Assembly (NCBI GenBank): GCA_012932865.1
Contig: SAXG01000006.1
Span: 1 to 64,000 of the forward strand
Reading direction: 5' to 3'
DNA length: 64,000 bases
Source of the DNA: Amylostereum areolatum
Lineage: Eukaryota; Basidiomycota; Agaricomycetes; Russulales; Stereaceae
Both the position numbers and the translations under genes were made by a program. How positions within the stretch are numbered: position 1 is the stretch's first letter; each line of letters begins with the position of its first letter. Under the pieces are notes generated by a model, which was given only the letters and a program-made list of their open reading frames with translations, was not told the origin of the DNA and searched no databases. This document shows positions 33,388 to 45,500 of this stretch, in pieces.

Positions 33388-33912
33388 ACGACGGTGCGCT
33401 TCCTTCGAGGTTCGCGTAATGCAGTGTTGACTGATGACTTTCTCAGTTATCATAGACATGTTTACCTCCAATGGCGCTGGGATAGATGTTTGCGCGGGGG
33501 AAGTGGGGCTGGATGTATGCGTGAGGGTCATGAATGGGTAACCCTCCATCGTGGCACACGCACTTTACATCTACTACAGTACTTGATAGACTCCGCTCAT
33601 GCCTGTTATTGGTCTACATATGCAATGCGAGATCTAATACATTGTTGTCGTTTTTCTCAGCCGCCTGTGAGCAGAGGAATGCGAAGGAGGGGAATGTGAG
33701 GGGAGCAGGGGGATACTGCTGTTAAATATGTTTTTAAAAACTATTGGGTTATCATGCGAGCAGAACACGACCTGTGAGTAATATGCGCGGGATTGGTGTG
33801 GAATCTGCTGGGAATCAGCGCCGTATTTCGACCATTCTCCACAGGTTCTCCGGGGGGTGTAATCTGCTTAGAGTCTGCACGGAATCTGTGTGGAATCTGC
33901 TCATTCCCAGCG

Positions 33913-33950
33913 GATTCTCCCCGGGAGTAATCTCGCCGTTCGCCGCAGTG
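33913..33950 (-). repeat. Right terminal inverted repeat
   Basis: It is the exact reverse complement of the left arm, ending GCCGCAGTG and followed by CAT. The 170 bases inside it contain five or more GGAATCTG-like motifs, the probable subterminal repeats. Confidence 0.92.
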
Positions 33951-34189
33951 CATACGCCCCTGAGGCGAGTAAATCAATCCATCTACGTGATGATACATAT
34001 CGGGTTTATGTTCTGCCAAAATATCGAACAACTCATCCGTAAAGTCCTTTCCGTTCCACGGCCTTTCTTACAAGAATTCCTTCGGACGCGTCGCGAAGTC
34101 TCCCCCGGTTTCGTCATAAACGAGACCGGCCACACGGAAGGCGAGCTCTGTCAATGGATATCAGAGGAGCACAGCGAATAAGAGGAAAG
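33951..34189. other. Gap between the element and the mutase gene
   Basis: The right CAT flank is followed by about 235 bases to the 3' end of the phosphoacetylglucosamine mutase gene. A plus-strand frame is open from the element into 34181 (its end reads GHTEGELCQWISEEHSE), but it lacks a supported start and I do not call it. Confidence 0.35.
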
Positions 34190-35996
34190 CTAAATGGACA
34201 CACCATCCGCTTGCGTCTTCATTACAGCCTCCGCGTACACACGAACAACATCCTCCGTGCCGCTCGGGCGCACGAATGAACGACCGCCTTCATAGCGCTT
34301 TACGAGATCGTCGACTTTTGCTTGCAAGCCCTTAGGGCTGACCAGCCGGCGCTCCGCGTCCTCCGTGTGAAATGCGTGACGGTCCCCGACTACAACCTTG
34401 ACAAGTCGGTTGGGCAAGTCAACATAGAGCGAGTCCCATTCGACGCCCGAGTACGATTTGTGGGCCAGGACTGTTTCTACCAGAAGCATGTCCGAGAGGG
34501 CATCTCCCACAGTCTGGTTGATAAGTCGAACGAGGTTGCGCAGATGGTTCAAGGCAGTGGACTGAGCGGGAGTTGACGGCTCGTGAGTGTCCAACGTCTT
34601 CTGCGTTTCATCAGAGAACAAGACAGTGCCATGCCCGTTGGCCTCGAAGTAGACGCCAATATCGAAACGTTCGGCAGCATGATGTAGGTGTTTGACGCCA
34701 GTCGGCACACATCGAACGGGGAGACGCTGGCAAACGACGCATTGATGTCAGGAAAGAACTTCGAACCGGTAGAAGATCATCACCTCAGTCAGATATTTGG
34801 TAGAGCTGCCGTTGGCGTAGGCAGTTTGGACTATTCCGACCTTGATTTCACCATCGAGGCCAGAGCCTTTGACCAATTCCACGATAAAACCTGCAACGAG
34901 AGCTGCGATTTTATCACCGTCCAGCATTCGAAATTGGCTTCTTTCGTCGAGGTAGAAGTACATTAGTCGATCAGCGTCGCCGTCGAAGCTGCAGGCACGT
35001 TGCCCCGCCTGGAGGACGCCCGCAAGAGATGGAGGAAGCTTTTGCGACGTCTTAACGTAGTCGGCCCCGCAGGCGTTGTTTAGCGCCCCCGGGGTAGCTA
35101 TGTCGATGTTGTGAGGAAAGAACTTGATACTATCACCTAGATAACCAGCTATTTTCTCGACCGCAGCAGCACCGACGCCGTTGGCGCAATCCACGATGAG
35201 CGGTGGTGGTGGCTGTTTCCCACTCTATGCCCAGTGTATTTAGTACATGGAAAAGGCGAGCCTCAGATCGTATACACTCACTACGAGTTTCTTGAACGAT
35301 TCGCTCAGCTTGGTGTAGTAGCCATCTTCGGAGTCATCTCCGTAAGGATCATTTGTTCCCTTGGTGTTGATGGCGCGCACCAAGTAATGAAGGATGGGAG
35401 TCGTCGTGATGCCTGCATCGCGCCCTTCAGCACCAATGGCCTTGAGTCCGTCCTCGAGCGCAGAAACGAGCGCCGGACCAGACGGACGAGTGTCACGGCC
35501 GTAGACAACTCGTGATGGTTTGGAGAGATCAATCTTCGCAGACTTGATGAACGTTTCAACAGATTGCACAAAGTCTTCCGTGGTTGGCGCATTTGCAAGG
35601 TTTGTGGCGTGGCCCTCCCACGATGCCTCGAGCATCTCCCCCCTTGGATCAACGAGCTTGACGCCATTGTCCTGCGTCATGTATGAGAAGGCGATAGAAT
35701 CAGGATTCTGAGGCAGATCACGAACGGGTTCTGGGTTGTGAGAGGCAGTCACCATCACTCCGATGGTCTTGCCATCGAGTTTTTTGCTCCTCAAACTCGC
35801 CAAAACTCCCACCCTAAATAAAACGGAATCAAGGATGTTCGCTCTGCGGAATCGTCAGGTGGTCGTTCATGGTAAGGTGGAATGACGCGCACTGAGTTCT
35901 GAATCCTGCAGTGCCGTACTGGAAGCGTAGATGGCTGGGCTTGGGGTGTGCATCGGAAAAGGCTGAGAGAGATTCGGTGGGAAGTTGGGAAGTCAT
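34190..35996 (-). CDS. Phosphoacetylglucosamine mutase
   Basis: The first exon (MTSQLPTESLSAFSDAHPKP, RFQYGTAGFR) splices to NILDSVLFRVGVLASLRS. The phosphoserine loop is VMVTASHNPEP, the metal loop is SFDGDADRLMYFY, the sugar-binding loop is YFEANGHGTVLF, and the phosphate-binding loop is RSFVRPSGTEDVVRVYAEA. These are the four conserved loops of alpha-D-phosphohexomutases, and the sequence context (IVDCANGVGAAAVEKI, PTGVKHLHHAAERFDIGVYF) is that of the AGM1/PCM1 subgroup. It converts GlcNAc-6-P to GlcNAc-1-P for UDP-GlcNAc, feeding chitin, N-glycans and GPI anchors. Confidence 0.95.
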
Positions 35997-36180
35997 GTCT
36001 TGCTAGGAAGGTAGGGGCGACAACGAAGACCCTGGCAGTACAGCAGATGGCAATGCAAGTATCTAGTTCGGTGCTCGCGCCGGCGGTTCGAGCGCGTCTC
36101 GGGAGGTCGAGTCACGTGACATTACGTACGAGAATTATCGGTGTTGCCGTTCACCTCACTCTCGACCTTGCACTCGTAAC
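35997..36180. promoter_or_regulatory. Divergent promoter between mutase and SEC17
   Basis: The 184 bases lie between two outward-facing start codons. The region contains CACGTGAC (36113-36120), an E-box type CACGTG palindrome. I see no TATA box. Confidence 0.45.
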
Positions 36181-37209
36181 ATGCCCGCCAAATCACCAGC
36201 TCAGACCCTCTTGGAGAAGGCCGACAAGAAAGCCAACACATCCACAGGCTGGTTCTCTTCGTCAACAACCAAATTCGAGGAAGCGGGCGACCTCTACCAG
36301 CAGGCTGCCAACTCCTTCAAGATCGACAAGCTCTTCAAGGAGGCTGGAGATTGCTTTGCAAGGGAGGCTGAATGCCGCGAGAAGTGTAAGGAGACCAATG
36401 ATGCTGCCAACGCATGGTGGAATGCAGCCAAGGCGTATAAGCGAGGCTTCCCTGATTGTGAGTTGCGTTTCCGGGATCGCAGGTGATATCGCTGACCACG
36501 GCCCAGTGGCTGTACAGGCCTTGACACAGACCATCACACACCTTACCCAAGGTGGTCGCTTCCGCCAGGCTGCTGATCGCGAGAAGGAAATCGCCCAAAT
36601 ATACCTGCAAGAGCAGAACGATCTCAGGCGGGCATGCGAGAGCTATGAGCGCGCCGGGGAGTGGTATGCCCAGGAAGATGCTGTCGCGTGGGTGCTGTTT
36701 TACTTGCATTCCTACCCTCTCTGACAAATAAGGGGCCTCTCATAGAACGGCCAACGCGTGCTTTAAGGATGCCGCTGATCTACACGCCGAGTTAGAAGAA
36801 TATCCTGCAGCCATCGCACGCTATGAACAAGTGGCCGATCACTCCCTTGGATCCGCGCTCACGAAGTACAGCGTGAAAGAGTACTGGCTTCGGTCACTCC
36901 TCTGCTGCCTCGCTATGCAGGTGCGCTCGTCGGAGTACGTGCAGTTCAGCTGTTATTCACTATATTTACCAGGACCCTGTTACTGCCAAGCGAAGCCTCA
37001 ACCGCTACGGTACTTTGGACACGACCTTCACTTCGACACGGGAAGCGAAGTTTGTGCACGCACTCATCGACGCGGTGGAACAGGGAGATCCGGAGGCCTA
37101 CACGGGGGCTGTCGTGGAGTACGACCAGGTCACCAAGCTGGATAACTGGAAGACAGCTATCCTTTTGAAGGTGAAGCGGGGAATCCAGGAAGAGCCCGGT
37201 CTGACGTAG
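36181..37209 (+). CDS. SEC17: Alpha-SNAP (Sec17) vesicle fusion adaptor
   Basis: The protein starts MPAKSPAQTLLEKADKKAN and has the alpha-SNAP TPR-like helices: GWFSSSTTKFEEAGDLYQQA, ANSFKIDKLFKEAGDCFARE, KETNDAANAWWNAAKAYKR, RRACESYERAGEWYAQEDAV and ELEEYPAAIARYEQVADHSL. The C-terminal exon carries DAVEQGDPEAYTGAVVEYDQ and ends near LLKVKRGIQEEPGLT; the Leu-rich C-terminus activates NSF. It recruits Sec18/NSF to SNARE complexes for disassembly. The protein is about 290 residues as usual. Introns are phase-consistent at 36460, 36690 and 36920. Confidence 0.95.
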
Positions 37210-37503
37210 GACGGATGTACACCCCTTGCTTCTTTATACGCGCGCCTTTACGACGAGACTGATTGTAAGTAAGTACGATGAATGTATGCACAATGGTATG
37301 GAAGCTTTCTGGAGCCGCTGGGACATGCATGTACTATTTTGATGTAGCAGTGGCAAGTGCGCGGTCCCGGGCAGGTCCCGGGCAGTTCGCTCAGAATTGT
37401 CGTCAAGTAGCCACGTTCTCCTCATGATTGTACACGTTTTGCCCCTCCACTCCTTGTCCACCTAGCCCGTTTTTCCTCTGTGTACCTTGGCTGCTCCTGT
37501 GTG

Positions 37504-38726
37504 ATGTCTTGGTTGGCGGCCTATTCTCTTCGTCTGCTTCACCTGATTTATTCCTTCGTGCTTGCCGTGTCGTCATTCCACGGTCGCTGGTTGAAGTCCA
37601 ACCCGAACCCCCTCGAAGCACATCGTTCTAAGACCCCGGAACACCTTGGCATTACCCTCGTGTGCGGAGAAACCCAATTTGGAGACGAGAGGGTCAGGGA
37701 GGCATTCGTCTTGAGCGTGGAAAGAGCAGCTACCTGGTGTCGTACCGTCGGCATTGGTCGCTTGACGGTCTACGACCGCACCGGTGCGTATCTCGACTCT
37801 GAGGTCTGATCATACTCTAAGCTACATAATCTGGCCTGTCTAGGTCTGCTTTTCAGTGTATCTGATACTCTACAACGTCGCCTGTGTCTTTTGGATGGTC
37901 CATCTACGGCCGGTGCGCCAAAAGTTGAGATGGTGTACCCTCTTACCCCACCGCTCTCCGATGATTCCGACTCTCAAGTCTCGGATGACTACTTAGATGA
38001 CGGCGCTGGCGCCGCAGTTATCACCATCTATCCTATCAGTCAAGACTTGCACTCACGGAAGAAATCCGGCTTGGGCAATGGTGCCAGACGCCGCAATCTT
38101 CGTCAGTATTCGGTCTCCCTTGACCTTTCTCGCCTGTTTATTCGGATTAACCTGCAGGCCGAACCTCCAAGTCCCATTCGAAGCCCTTCACCGTGCATGT
38201 TGCCAGTCAGGAGGCCGGCAAGCCAGCCATCGCCGCCATCGCCAACAGGCTAGTTCGCGAGTTGAAACAGACATCTGAAATGACAGCCTCCGATGACGCA
38301 TCGCCGCTCCGTTTGTCGGTCGACAATCTTCAATACATGCTAGAAGGTCAATTCGCGACGTTTGCTGCACCGTGTATCCGTACCCTGACTGTGCGCGTTC
38401 CTCCTAGGGGAAAGCGGTTTGCTTGCACCGGACCTATTGATTGTGCATCATGTTACGCGTCCAGCGCGTCAGACACTTCCTCTGGAGTTGCACGCATTTC
38501 CACCCTGGCAGATTCGGCTCACCGAGTTTTAGTGAGCAGGCCTGTGTCTATCGTTCTGGGCGGTACTGATGGGTGCTTGTACAGCTACGACGGGTCATGG
38601 GGAATTCGTAGGCGTTTGTTACGATCAGTGTTAGACCACATTACCCCATGTGCGCTTCTTAGCGAAGTGGAGTTCCGCCGCGCTTTGGACGAGTACTCTA
38701 AAGCTGAGTTCCGTGCTGGGTCGTGA
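37504..38726 (+). CDS. NUS1: NUS1, accessory subunit of dehydrodolichyl diphosphate synthase
   Basis: An N-terminal membrane segment (YSLRLLHLIYSFVLAVSSF) with WLKSNPNPLEAHRSKTPEHL is followed by GITLVCGE, IGRLTVYDRTG and, near the end, PDLLIVHHVTRPARQTLPLE, then FPPWQIRLTEFYY and LLSEVEFRRALDEYSKAEF with RAGS at the terminus. This is the plan of NUS1/Nogo-B receptor, which pairs with the catalytic cis-prenyltransferase to make dolichol in the ER; the R-x-G near the C-terminus is a shared catalytic motif. An apparent stop TAG at 38530 is broken by an intron at 38532-38584 that joins LTEF to Tyr, so the true end is 38726. The 294 bases upstream of the start hold no gene. Confidence 0.9.
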
Positions 38727-39455
38727 AACACACCTGCCTTTGTGGTACACTGCGATTTTTAAAGATAGATATTGTATTCGATCATTGCACTGCGTACATG
38801 GGGACCCTGTGAATATCTCCAACCGAAATGCTGCCTGTTGGGTCCACTGTGACAGGAAGGCTTGTGAAGAGTGCACTCTGCCGGTGCAGATACTTCTTGC
38901 GACCGGCACTGGTACTGGGCAGGAATTCCATCGACTCGGGGTTACTTACAGCAAGTTCTTGGTCACTGGAAGAAGTTCTTCGCGGCAATTCGTCACTACG
39001 AACTATCTGCGAAAACGCGTTCAGGGCCGCCGGACGAGAGAAGGACAGATCATACATAAGTACAGCCATCTAACAAGTGAGTATGCATAGGTACAGTACG
39101 CCAGTGCTTGTGCTCGGCGTGCGAACCGCGGTTTGTCGATTTGTTTACAGTAACCCTTTTGTATTCTTTCGCCGACGTGTCAATACGTACCACGTCCACC
39201 TCGGATACGCCTGCTTCGCACAAGGACAAGAACTCGACGACCTTGGCGATGATCTTGATGAGTTCACTCCATCACATCTCCGGCGTTTGGAAGTCTGTAC
39301 TAGGCCCGGGCGCTTCGCCTAGCTTATTATAATGATACCGATGGTTGTGCTCGGTGGGCTTGTTTTCTCTCGGGGGTCCTTATAATCTGTCAACGTCTCA
39401 CACTCTTTTCGCCACCACTCCTTGCGAATCCCCGGTGTATACCTGTTGAACGGAT
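38727..39455. other. Intergenic gap of 729 bp
   Basis: Between NUS1 and the DUF2235 gene. A plus-strand frame at 38650-39090 is open for 146 codons but starts inside the last NUS1 exon in another frame and gives no recognisable product. I see no RNA gene, repeat or TATA box. Confidence 0.4.
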
Positions 39456-42178
39456 ATGATTCTGACGCCATCCAATTTGCATCCTTCCACACCCCCACTG
39501 TCTGCCGTCCCGCTGCCCAGGCTGAGCGGTGAATATAGCAGACCTCACAGTTCCACCTCCTCGCGTGGGGGCCACAGATCCATGACGGACCCGGACCCTT
39601 CGCGGCTGAAGATCAAGAAGAGGATTGTAGTTTGTTGCGACGGGTGCGGGCCACGGGCAGCACGTCCTTCGTACTTACTGACCTCGGTGCACGCAGGACT
39701 TGGCAGGACGGTATCACTGTAAAGGAGCGTTGGCAGTATACAAACATCCTTGTCAGTATCTCCTTGTTCTCTGTATTGATACATCTGACCACCCGTTTGG
39801 CTGTACATTTCAGAGGCTTTCTAGGGCTATAAACCATGTCGATGAACGATTGTGAGTTGAGTTCCTCCTTTAGTTGCCCGCACATAGTCAAGTTCTCTTC
39901 CACCTTACCTTTTCAGTATGCCTCCCAAGCCGCAGATCGTTTTCTATCAGTCTGGGGTAGGAACGGAGAACAGTGTGTATTCTGCATTATTGGACGGTAT
40001 GTCTAGAATTTACATCACCTTCGATATGATAATGATACGACTGGTGGTCTTTTAGGTGCAACGGGTGCCTCTCTTGGTACGTTTTGATGAGCGTCGATAC
40101 TTGCTTCTGCGCTCAATCTCCTGGCTTGAAGGCGACAAGGTCCAGGAGGCGTATGCTTTCATTGCACAGTAAGTATCTCACCTCATCATGTCTATGAAAC
40201 GACCTTGATACGTTATCAGCAATTACGAGCCCGGTGATGAGGTGATATGGGCGCTCTCTACAGTCATTCGCCTCGCTGATGTATTCCGAAGATATTCTTA
40301 TTTGGCTTTTCCCGGGTAAGGAACATTCTCTCCTAATCCGGTGTTTCGACTAACCTACCCTTAACAGGGAGCTTACACGGCTCGCATGGTGGCTACTATG
40401 ATTGTGAGCACGTCTGGTGGTCTCTCCTACGTCGGCTGAACGGTTTTCTTATAGGAAAAAATTGGTGTACTCGATCGTACCGAAATGGACCATTTCGCAT
40501 CGATTTTCATCAACTTTCAGAAACGTGGGAAGGAGAAGAATCCCTCTGGTTTGTCTTATTTTTATTTCTGTTGAGTCGGTTGAGCTTTCAAGGCGTCTCT
40601 AACTGAAATTAGAGATTGAAAAGTTGGACAAGAAACTCGCACCGTGGACACAGCACAACTCGCCTGGCAAGATCAGAGCTGATTTTGATGGAGACACTTT
40701 TTCTATCAAGTAAGTTATTTCGCACAGGAGTGCGGCTGTTTTTCGCTGATAGGTGGACAGGTGTATCGGCGTGTTCGACACGGTGGGATCGCTCGGTTTA
40801 CCGGAAGAGCTCACTATGATTCCGGGCAAAATCAAGACGCTCTTTGGCTTTCCTGATTCTGTCCTCGGGCCCCATATCGAGAACGCTTACCAAGCTCTTG
40901 CCTTGAATGAAACAAGGGCCGACTTCGTAGGTTTCCAGCTCTGCGTGTATGTGCTTTCATATTCATACAATAACCAGACTTGCAACAAGTATTTTCAGAC
41001 GGAAGAAGGCAGACAGAAGAAACAAGTACTTAAGCAGGTGAATACATCGTCACGTTGTGTGGCCCTCGTGCTGATGTACTTGATGATAGTGCTGGTTCGC
41101 TGGTCCGTCTTGTCCCGAATTGTCATGTTCGTGTCTAATATTCCCTTCCTTTGGTTTTCTCGGCAATAGGCTGCCACTCAGATGTAAGTCACTTTTTGTT
41201 CGAAGTCATCTAAATCTAATCATCGTTAGATTGGAGGAGGATACGAGGTGCACGACTTGGCCGACGTTACGATGACCTGGATGGCTGTACGTCGTGCCAC
41301 TCAGACTACTTGTACCATTCACTCACGGGTTGTTGCAGGCTCAAATCGGCGACATCCTTTCACTCGACGTGAAGTACCTGTTCTCATTGATGAAACCGAA
41401 CGCACCTTGGGGGGCACAAGAACCTCACGAGTAAGCCCAGTGGCCATATCTCAGTATCAACATTCTCTGACTCTACCTTAGCCCTGCTACAGGCATTTTT
41501 GTCCTCGCTGACAAGATCAAGCGACCCTTGCCTACCGAGTACAGCCTCATCACTCACGAGATGATACATTCGTCCGTCCAATGTCAAGACACCGTCTCCC
41601 AACATGTGAAAGACCTTCTCGCGCGTCATCCTGAACTCGTCGCACCTCTTCTTCCCCTGGAAGAAGAGGCGAAAGTGAACTGGCACTACCACCCAGGTCC
41701 AAGCGCAGGGATCGATTCACCTAACGATCACGGTAACAAGACCGCGAAAGCAGCTCTCGGTCGTCGCTGGCCATCGCTAGGCCGGGCTAAAGAAGTCTTC
41801 GCCAGAAAGGCTCCCCAGACCGTTGACATATCTGCTTCCACCCCCAAGCCTTCGACGTCTCTCGATGTGACCAGGGACCTGAAGGTTCTCACCGCCAGCT
41901 CGTCTCAATCTTCCCCCGCACGAAGGTCCCCGAAGTCCCCTGCTTTACGGAGGGCGTTCAACTTTTCCACGAGCAAGAAGCCGAAAGCCCCCATCGTGAC
42001 AGAGGAGCCCGGGTCTCCCACAATCAAGTCCCCCAACTCTCCCATAATTGTCACGCTGAAGAAGAACTCTTCAAAGCATGGCCGTCGGAGCAGTTGGTTT
42101 AGTCGCAAACCTAGCGAAGGCAGCAATAGAACGACGAGCTCGAACTTTAGCGCATTTGTGCGCGAGCTAGTCGACTGA
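39456..42178 (+). CDS. DUF2235 (Tle1-like) alpha/beta hydrolase
   Basis: The protein carries KKRIVVCCDGTWQDG at the N-terminus, QIVFYQSGVGTE, the nucleophile elbow FLFGFSRGAYTARMVATMIG (G-F-S-R-G), SIKCIGVFDTVGSLGLPEEL with the likely catalytic Asp, and VWFPGCHSDIGGGYE-like PGCHSDIGGGYEVHD with the His. These are the signature blocks of DUF2235 proteins, related to type VI secretion phospholipase effectors and widespread as multi-copy families in basidiomycetes; the fungal substrate is unknown. A Ser/Lys/Arg-rich tail of about 150 residues after WHYHPGP is probably disordered. Start ATG 39456 gives a Ser/Pro-rich leader; ATG 39582 is the alternative. About a dozen introns interrupt the gene. 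Confidence 0.85.
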
Positions 42179-42596
42179 ATTTCTAGAGCATCTAGGTCCT
42201 CCATTTCATTCTCCCAGGCTTGAAAGTGCACACAGCCTCATCGTCCCAGCCTGAGGCTTTACATATCATAAGCTACTTGTGTGGTTCCAGGACTTCATAT
42301 CGTACACTGGTTTCTTCCTTAGTATTCATCCTATTTACGTCGGCGCTGCGCCCTTTACGATCAACGACTCCGATACAGTACACAATGGTCATTTTTAATG
42401 GTTTGGTGTCGAACTAGTTCAATGTATAGGATTTGAGTTCGGTACATGGATCCCGAGGCCCGAGCCCCGGCGCGGCGGCGGACGCAGGGGCCAGGGCGGA
42501 CGTAACCATTTACGGTCACCCGCCCGCGGCGGCGGTCTGCAGCTTGGCTCATGCTCCTCCTTCGCTCGCGATAGACGCGTTCATGTCGACTTAGAC
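42179..42596. other. Intergenic gap with GC-rich core
   Basis: The 418 bases separate the DUF2235 gene from the large membrane-protein gene. A GC-rich stretch lies at about 42455-42540 (GGCGCGGCGGCGG at its start); it may be a promoter island. No gene or repeat structure is evident. Confidence 0.4.
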
Positions 42597-45500
42597 ATGT
42601 CCCATCGTCCCGTAAAGGATCTCGCCGAGCTCTTTGGCGGTCGCTCACAACGCTCACAACCTCCACCCTCCCCTGCCCGCTTTCTGCCACGACCAGCACC
42701 TAATGACATTCACGATTCTACGGACTATGCTTCCAGCAATACCCTCTCTCCAGCAGCCCATGCCTCTGGCGTCGACACTTTAGGGGACGGCCTGGACATT
42801 GCGGATGAGCTCGCCGCTCCATCTAAACTGCATTTTCGCGAAGGGTCAGGAAACGCGCGCAAGGCGAAACAATATGCTAGAATGGGGATGGTGGACCAGG
42901 AGGAGGCCGACGACCTTTTGGCAGGCGCGTCTCCCGCTTCCGATACTCACTCGTATCCCCCTTCCAAAGGAATCAATCCATCTACGCGAATATGGAGTAC
43001 GGGCTCTGTTCCCCCACTAGGCCACACTCCCATATCAGCTTCTACGCTGTTCTCTCGACGCGCCGCGCCGCTTTCCTTGCCCCAGCTTGACAAGTATATT
43101 TCCTCCCTCGAGGTCCCTTCTTTCAGCGTCGCCCGTCATGCAAATAACACAATGCCGTCAATGTTCATACCGATGGATAAACTCGCTGCTTCTGGACGAA
43201 GTTTAGAGGACCTCCAGGCTAATTCGAAAGTTGCTCCTGCATGGCGAAACCGGAATTCTATATTGGGCTCGTTAGTAGGTATAGCATTGGGTATCACAGT
43301 AAGCATGCTGGTCACTATACTGTTGACCATCCCGCTGATACCAGTGTAGGGATCCAGTGCATTAGCATCGTTCTACAGCTTGCACAGTTTGGTCAACACT
43401 ATGCAAATATTCGCGCTTATATTGGATACCATTGGTGCTGCGTCGTTCATATGCCTCCCGGATCGGTGTTAATGTACCACCTGTTTCTAGTTCACAGGAA
43501 GCGAGACAACGTTGGGGATAAGTGGAGACAGCTGTTCATGGGGACCATGTCAGTACTCTCGTCCCGTACTTATGTCAGTTCTAGTAACCGAAAAATATAC
43601 GTATTGTAGACCGAATATCCTGGCCCTCAACTTTGGCACGACTCTGGAGCAGACTGTCGTGTTCATGTTGATCTTCATGACCTTAGCGGGGATCTTGCTA
43701 TTTTTGTTCCACCATGCGACATCCCCCTGTTTGCGATACAGCCGTTTTGAAGCCTTTCAAGAACCTAATAAACGCAACAGTGGCTGGAGCATCGTAATCG
43801 CCACATTCCTCTTAACAATCATATATCTCCCATTGAGTACGATGGCAGTCCATGTCATCACTTGGTCAGACGACTTGTGGGCGGTTACCAATCCTTACAT
43901 CAATGCAACTTCAAGCCCGCCTATCGTAGCTCCCTTAGGACCCTCGGATGAATACCGCGAACCCCTTGATTTCTGCTATACCACAACCATGAAGAAGAAC
44001 GAGATCAACTTCGGTCCCCTTATAGTTATCATGGCCGTCATGATATTAGCCGGGGTAAGCATCCTTCGTGTATTCTGGTCTTCGACGAATCATTCATTGG
44101 TCCAGGTTACTGTGTGGTTCCCTTATGTGCTTAGGAAGGTCATCAAGCTGTCGGCGCCCAAGGTAGATCCCTACACGGGCCAAGGTCGATGGCGGAACTC
44201 AAGCGACTTAGACCGCGGGTATCAGCGATTATTGGACAGGGACAAGAATCCGCTGTCATTCTCTTATCACGGTAAGTCATTTACTTTGCGTCCACACACA
44301 CACTCATGTCTTTGAAGACTTCCGCCGTGGATGGGCGTCGTACGAGTCGGTGTACCTTCTGTCCAAACTGAGCGCTTTGTTGATAATCGCCGTCATCGAC
44401 CCAAACAACTGCCTTTTTCGAACTCTACCCCAAACTCGCGTACTTCTAGTGCGACAAATCATACTCCTTGTCGCAACCTTGGCTTTCTTCACGTCTCAAT
44501 GCATCTATGCACCATTCTTGGATCCTGTGAACAATGCCAGCGAATGGATGTCAAGGCTCAATTACGTCCTCACTTCTCTTGTTGCCCTTCTCGTCACCTT
44601 GGATATACCCGGACAGAGCGTCATCAAAGGCCCTATCCTCTATATGTAGGTTTCCCAGATATCTTTTCCTTCAGTTCTGATTTCTATTTTCCACCAGTAT
44701 CTATATAACAACCTACGGATTTTCATTTTGTACGTCTTTGGATCTGCCCTATAGCCTAGCCCACGATTGACCCCTTCAGATTTCACCGTAATCAACTGGG
44801 GCTGGGCTCAGAGAATTGTCAAAAGTAAGCATGCTTACTGATTGTCATCACAATGCCTTTACTTACTCCCTCGTTAGGGCTATCGAGACGTATCGATTTC
44901 AGTACGCGACAGCTTGCTTGACCACCCTCTCGCGATTTATTCACTCTTTCGCTAGGCGTCGATGTATTTTCTCCTCGGTGATTTCCCTATGACCTTCGTC
45001 TGAAATGTGGCTAATCTCCTCCAGACTGGATATATCTCCCACCTCGCCCCATACACGGCACCGTATCTGGCAGGAAGCCATCACAACACTTATATTAACA
45101 AGTCCGGAATGCCAGATACCCGAAGGCCACCCTTTGAATTTCGTTCAGGCGCCCAACTCAGAATACCCCCCATACCTCACCCAGTTCAAAAATTCCCCCG
45201 GAGAACGGCATGTGGAGAATCTGAAGGTAAGATTGACGTTGCTGGTTCTCAAATTTCACCTCATGTCCTTCTCTTTCCGCCAGGTATTGCGTGAGGCTGG
45301 ATCACTGACCTACAATAGAGCTTCCAGCTTATTTTCGGGACCCGATTACGCATGGTTCCGTCACATATTGGACGACATCCAGAGCCACTACGTTGGGCCG
45401 GATTGTTACTGGAGAGACCCTTCGAAGTCTGCGATCCCGGGATGCACAAGGTTTTTCGGAAATGCTTGGCTGGTTCCCTTCCCGCCTAGTGTGGTGCGTG

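Larger units (their letters stand above)
32469..33950. mobile_element. 1,482-bp DNA transposon-like element with 38-bp terminal inverted repeats
   Basis: The first 38 bases (32469-32506) are the exact reverse complement of the last 38 (33913-33950). The termini begin CACTGCGG and end CCGCAGTG. The three bases CAT flank both ends (32466-32468 and 33951-33953), consistent with a 3-bp target-site duplication. CACTA/G termini and 3-bp duplications are features of the CACTA (CMC) superfamily. Beyond the perfect arms, both ends carry many short copies of GATTC/GAATC motifs in inverted arrangement, like the subterminal repeats of CACTA elements. No transposase is encoded, so the copy is probably non-autonomous. 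The superfamily is inference. Confidence 0.8.

Noticed and set aside
38650..39090. 146-codon frame downstream of NUS1
   Set aside because: It begins inside the final NUS1 exon in another frame, has no domain, and shows no splice continuation.
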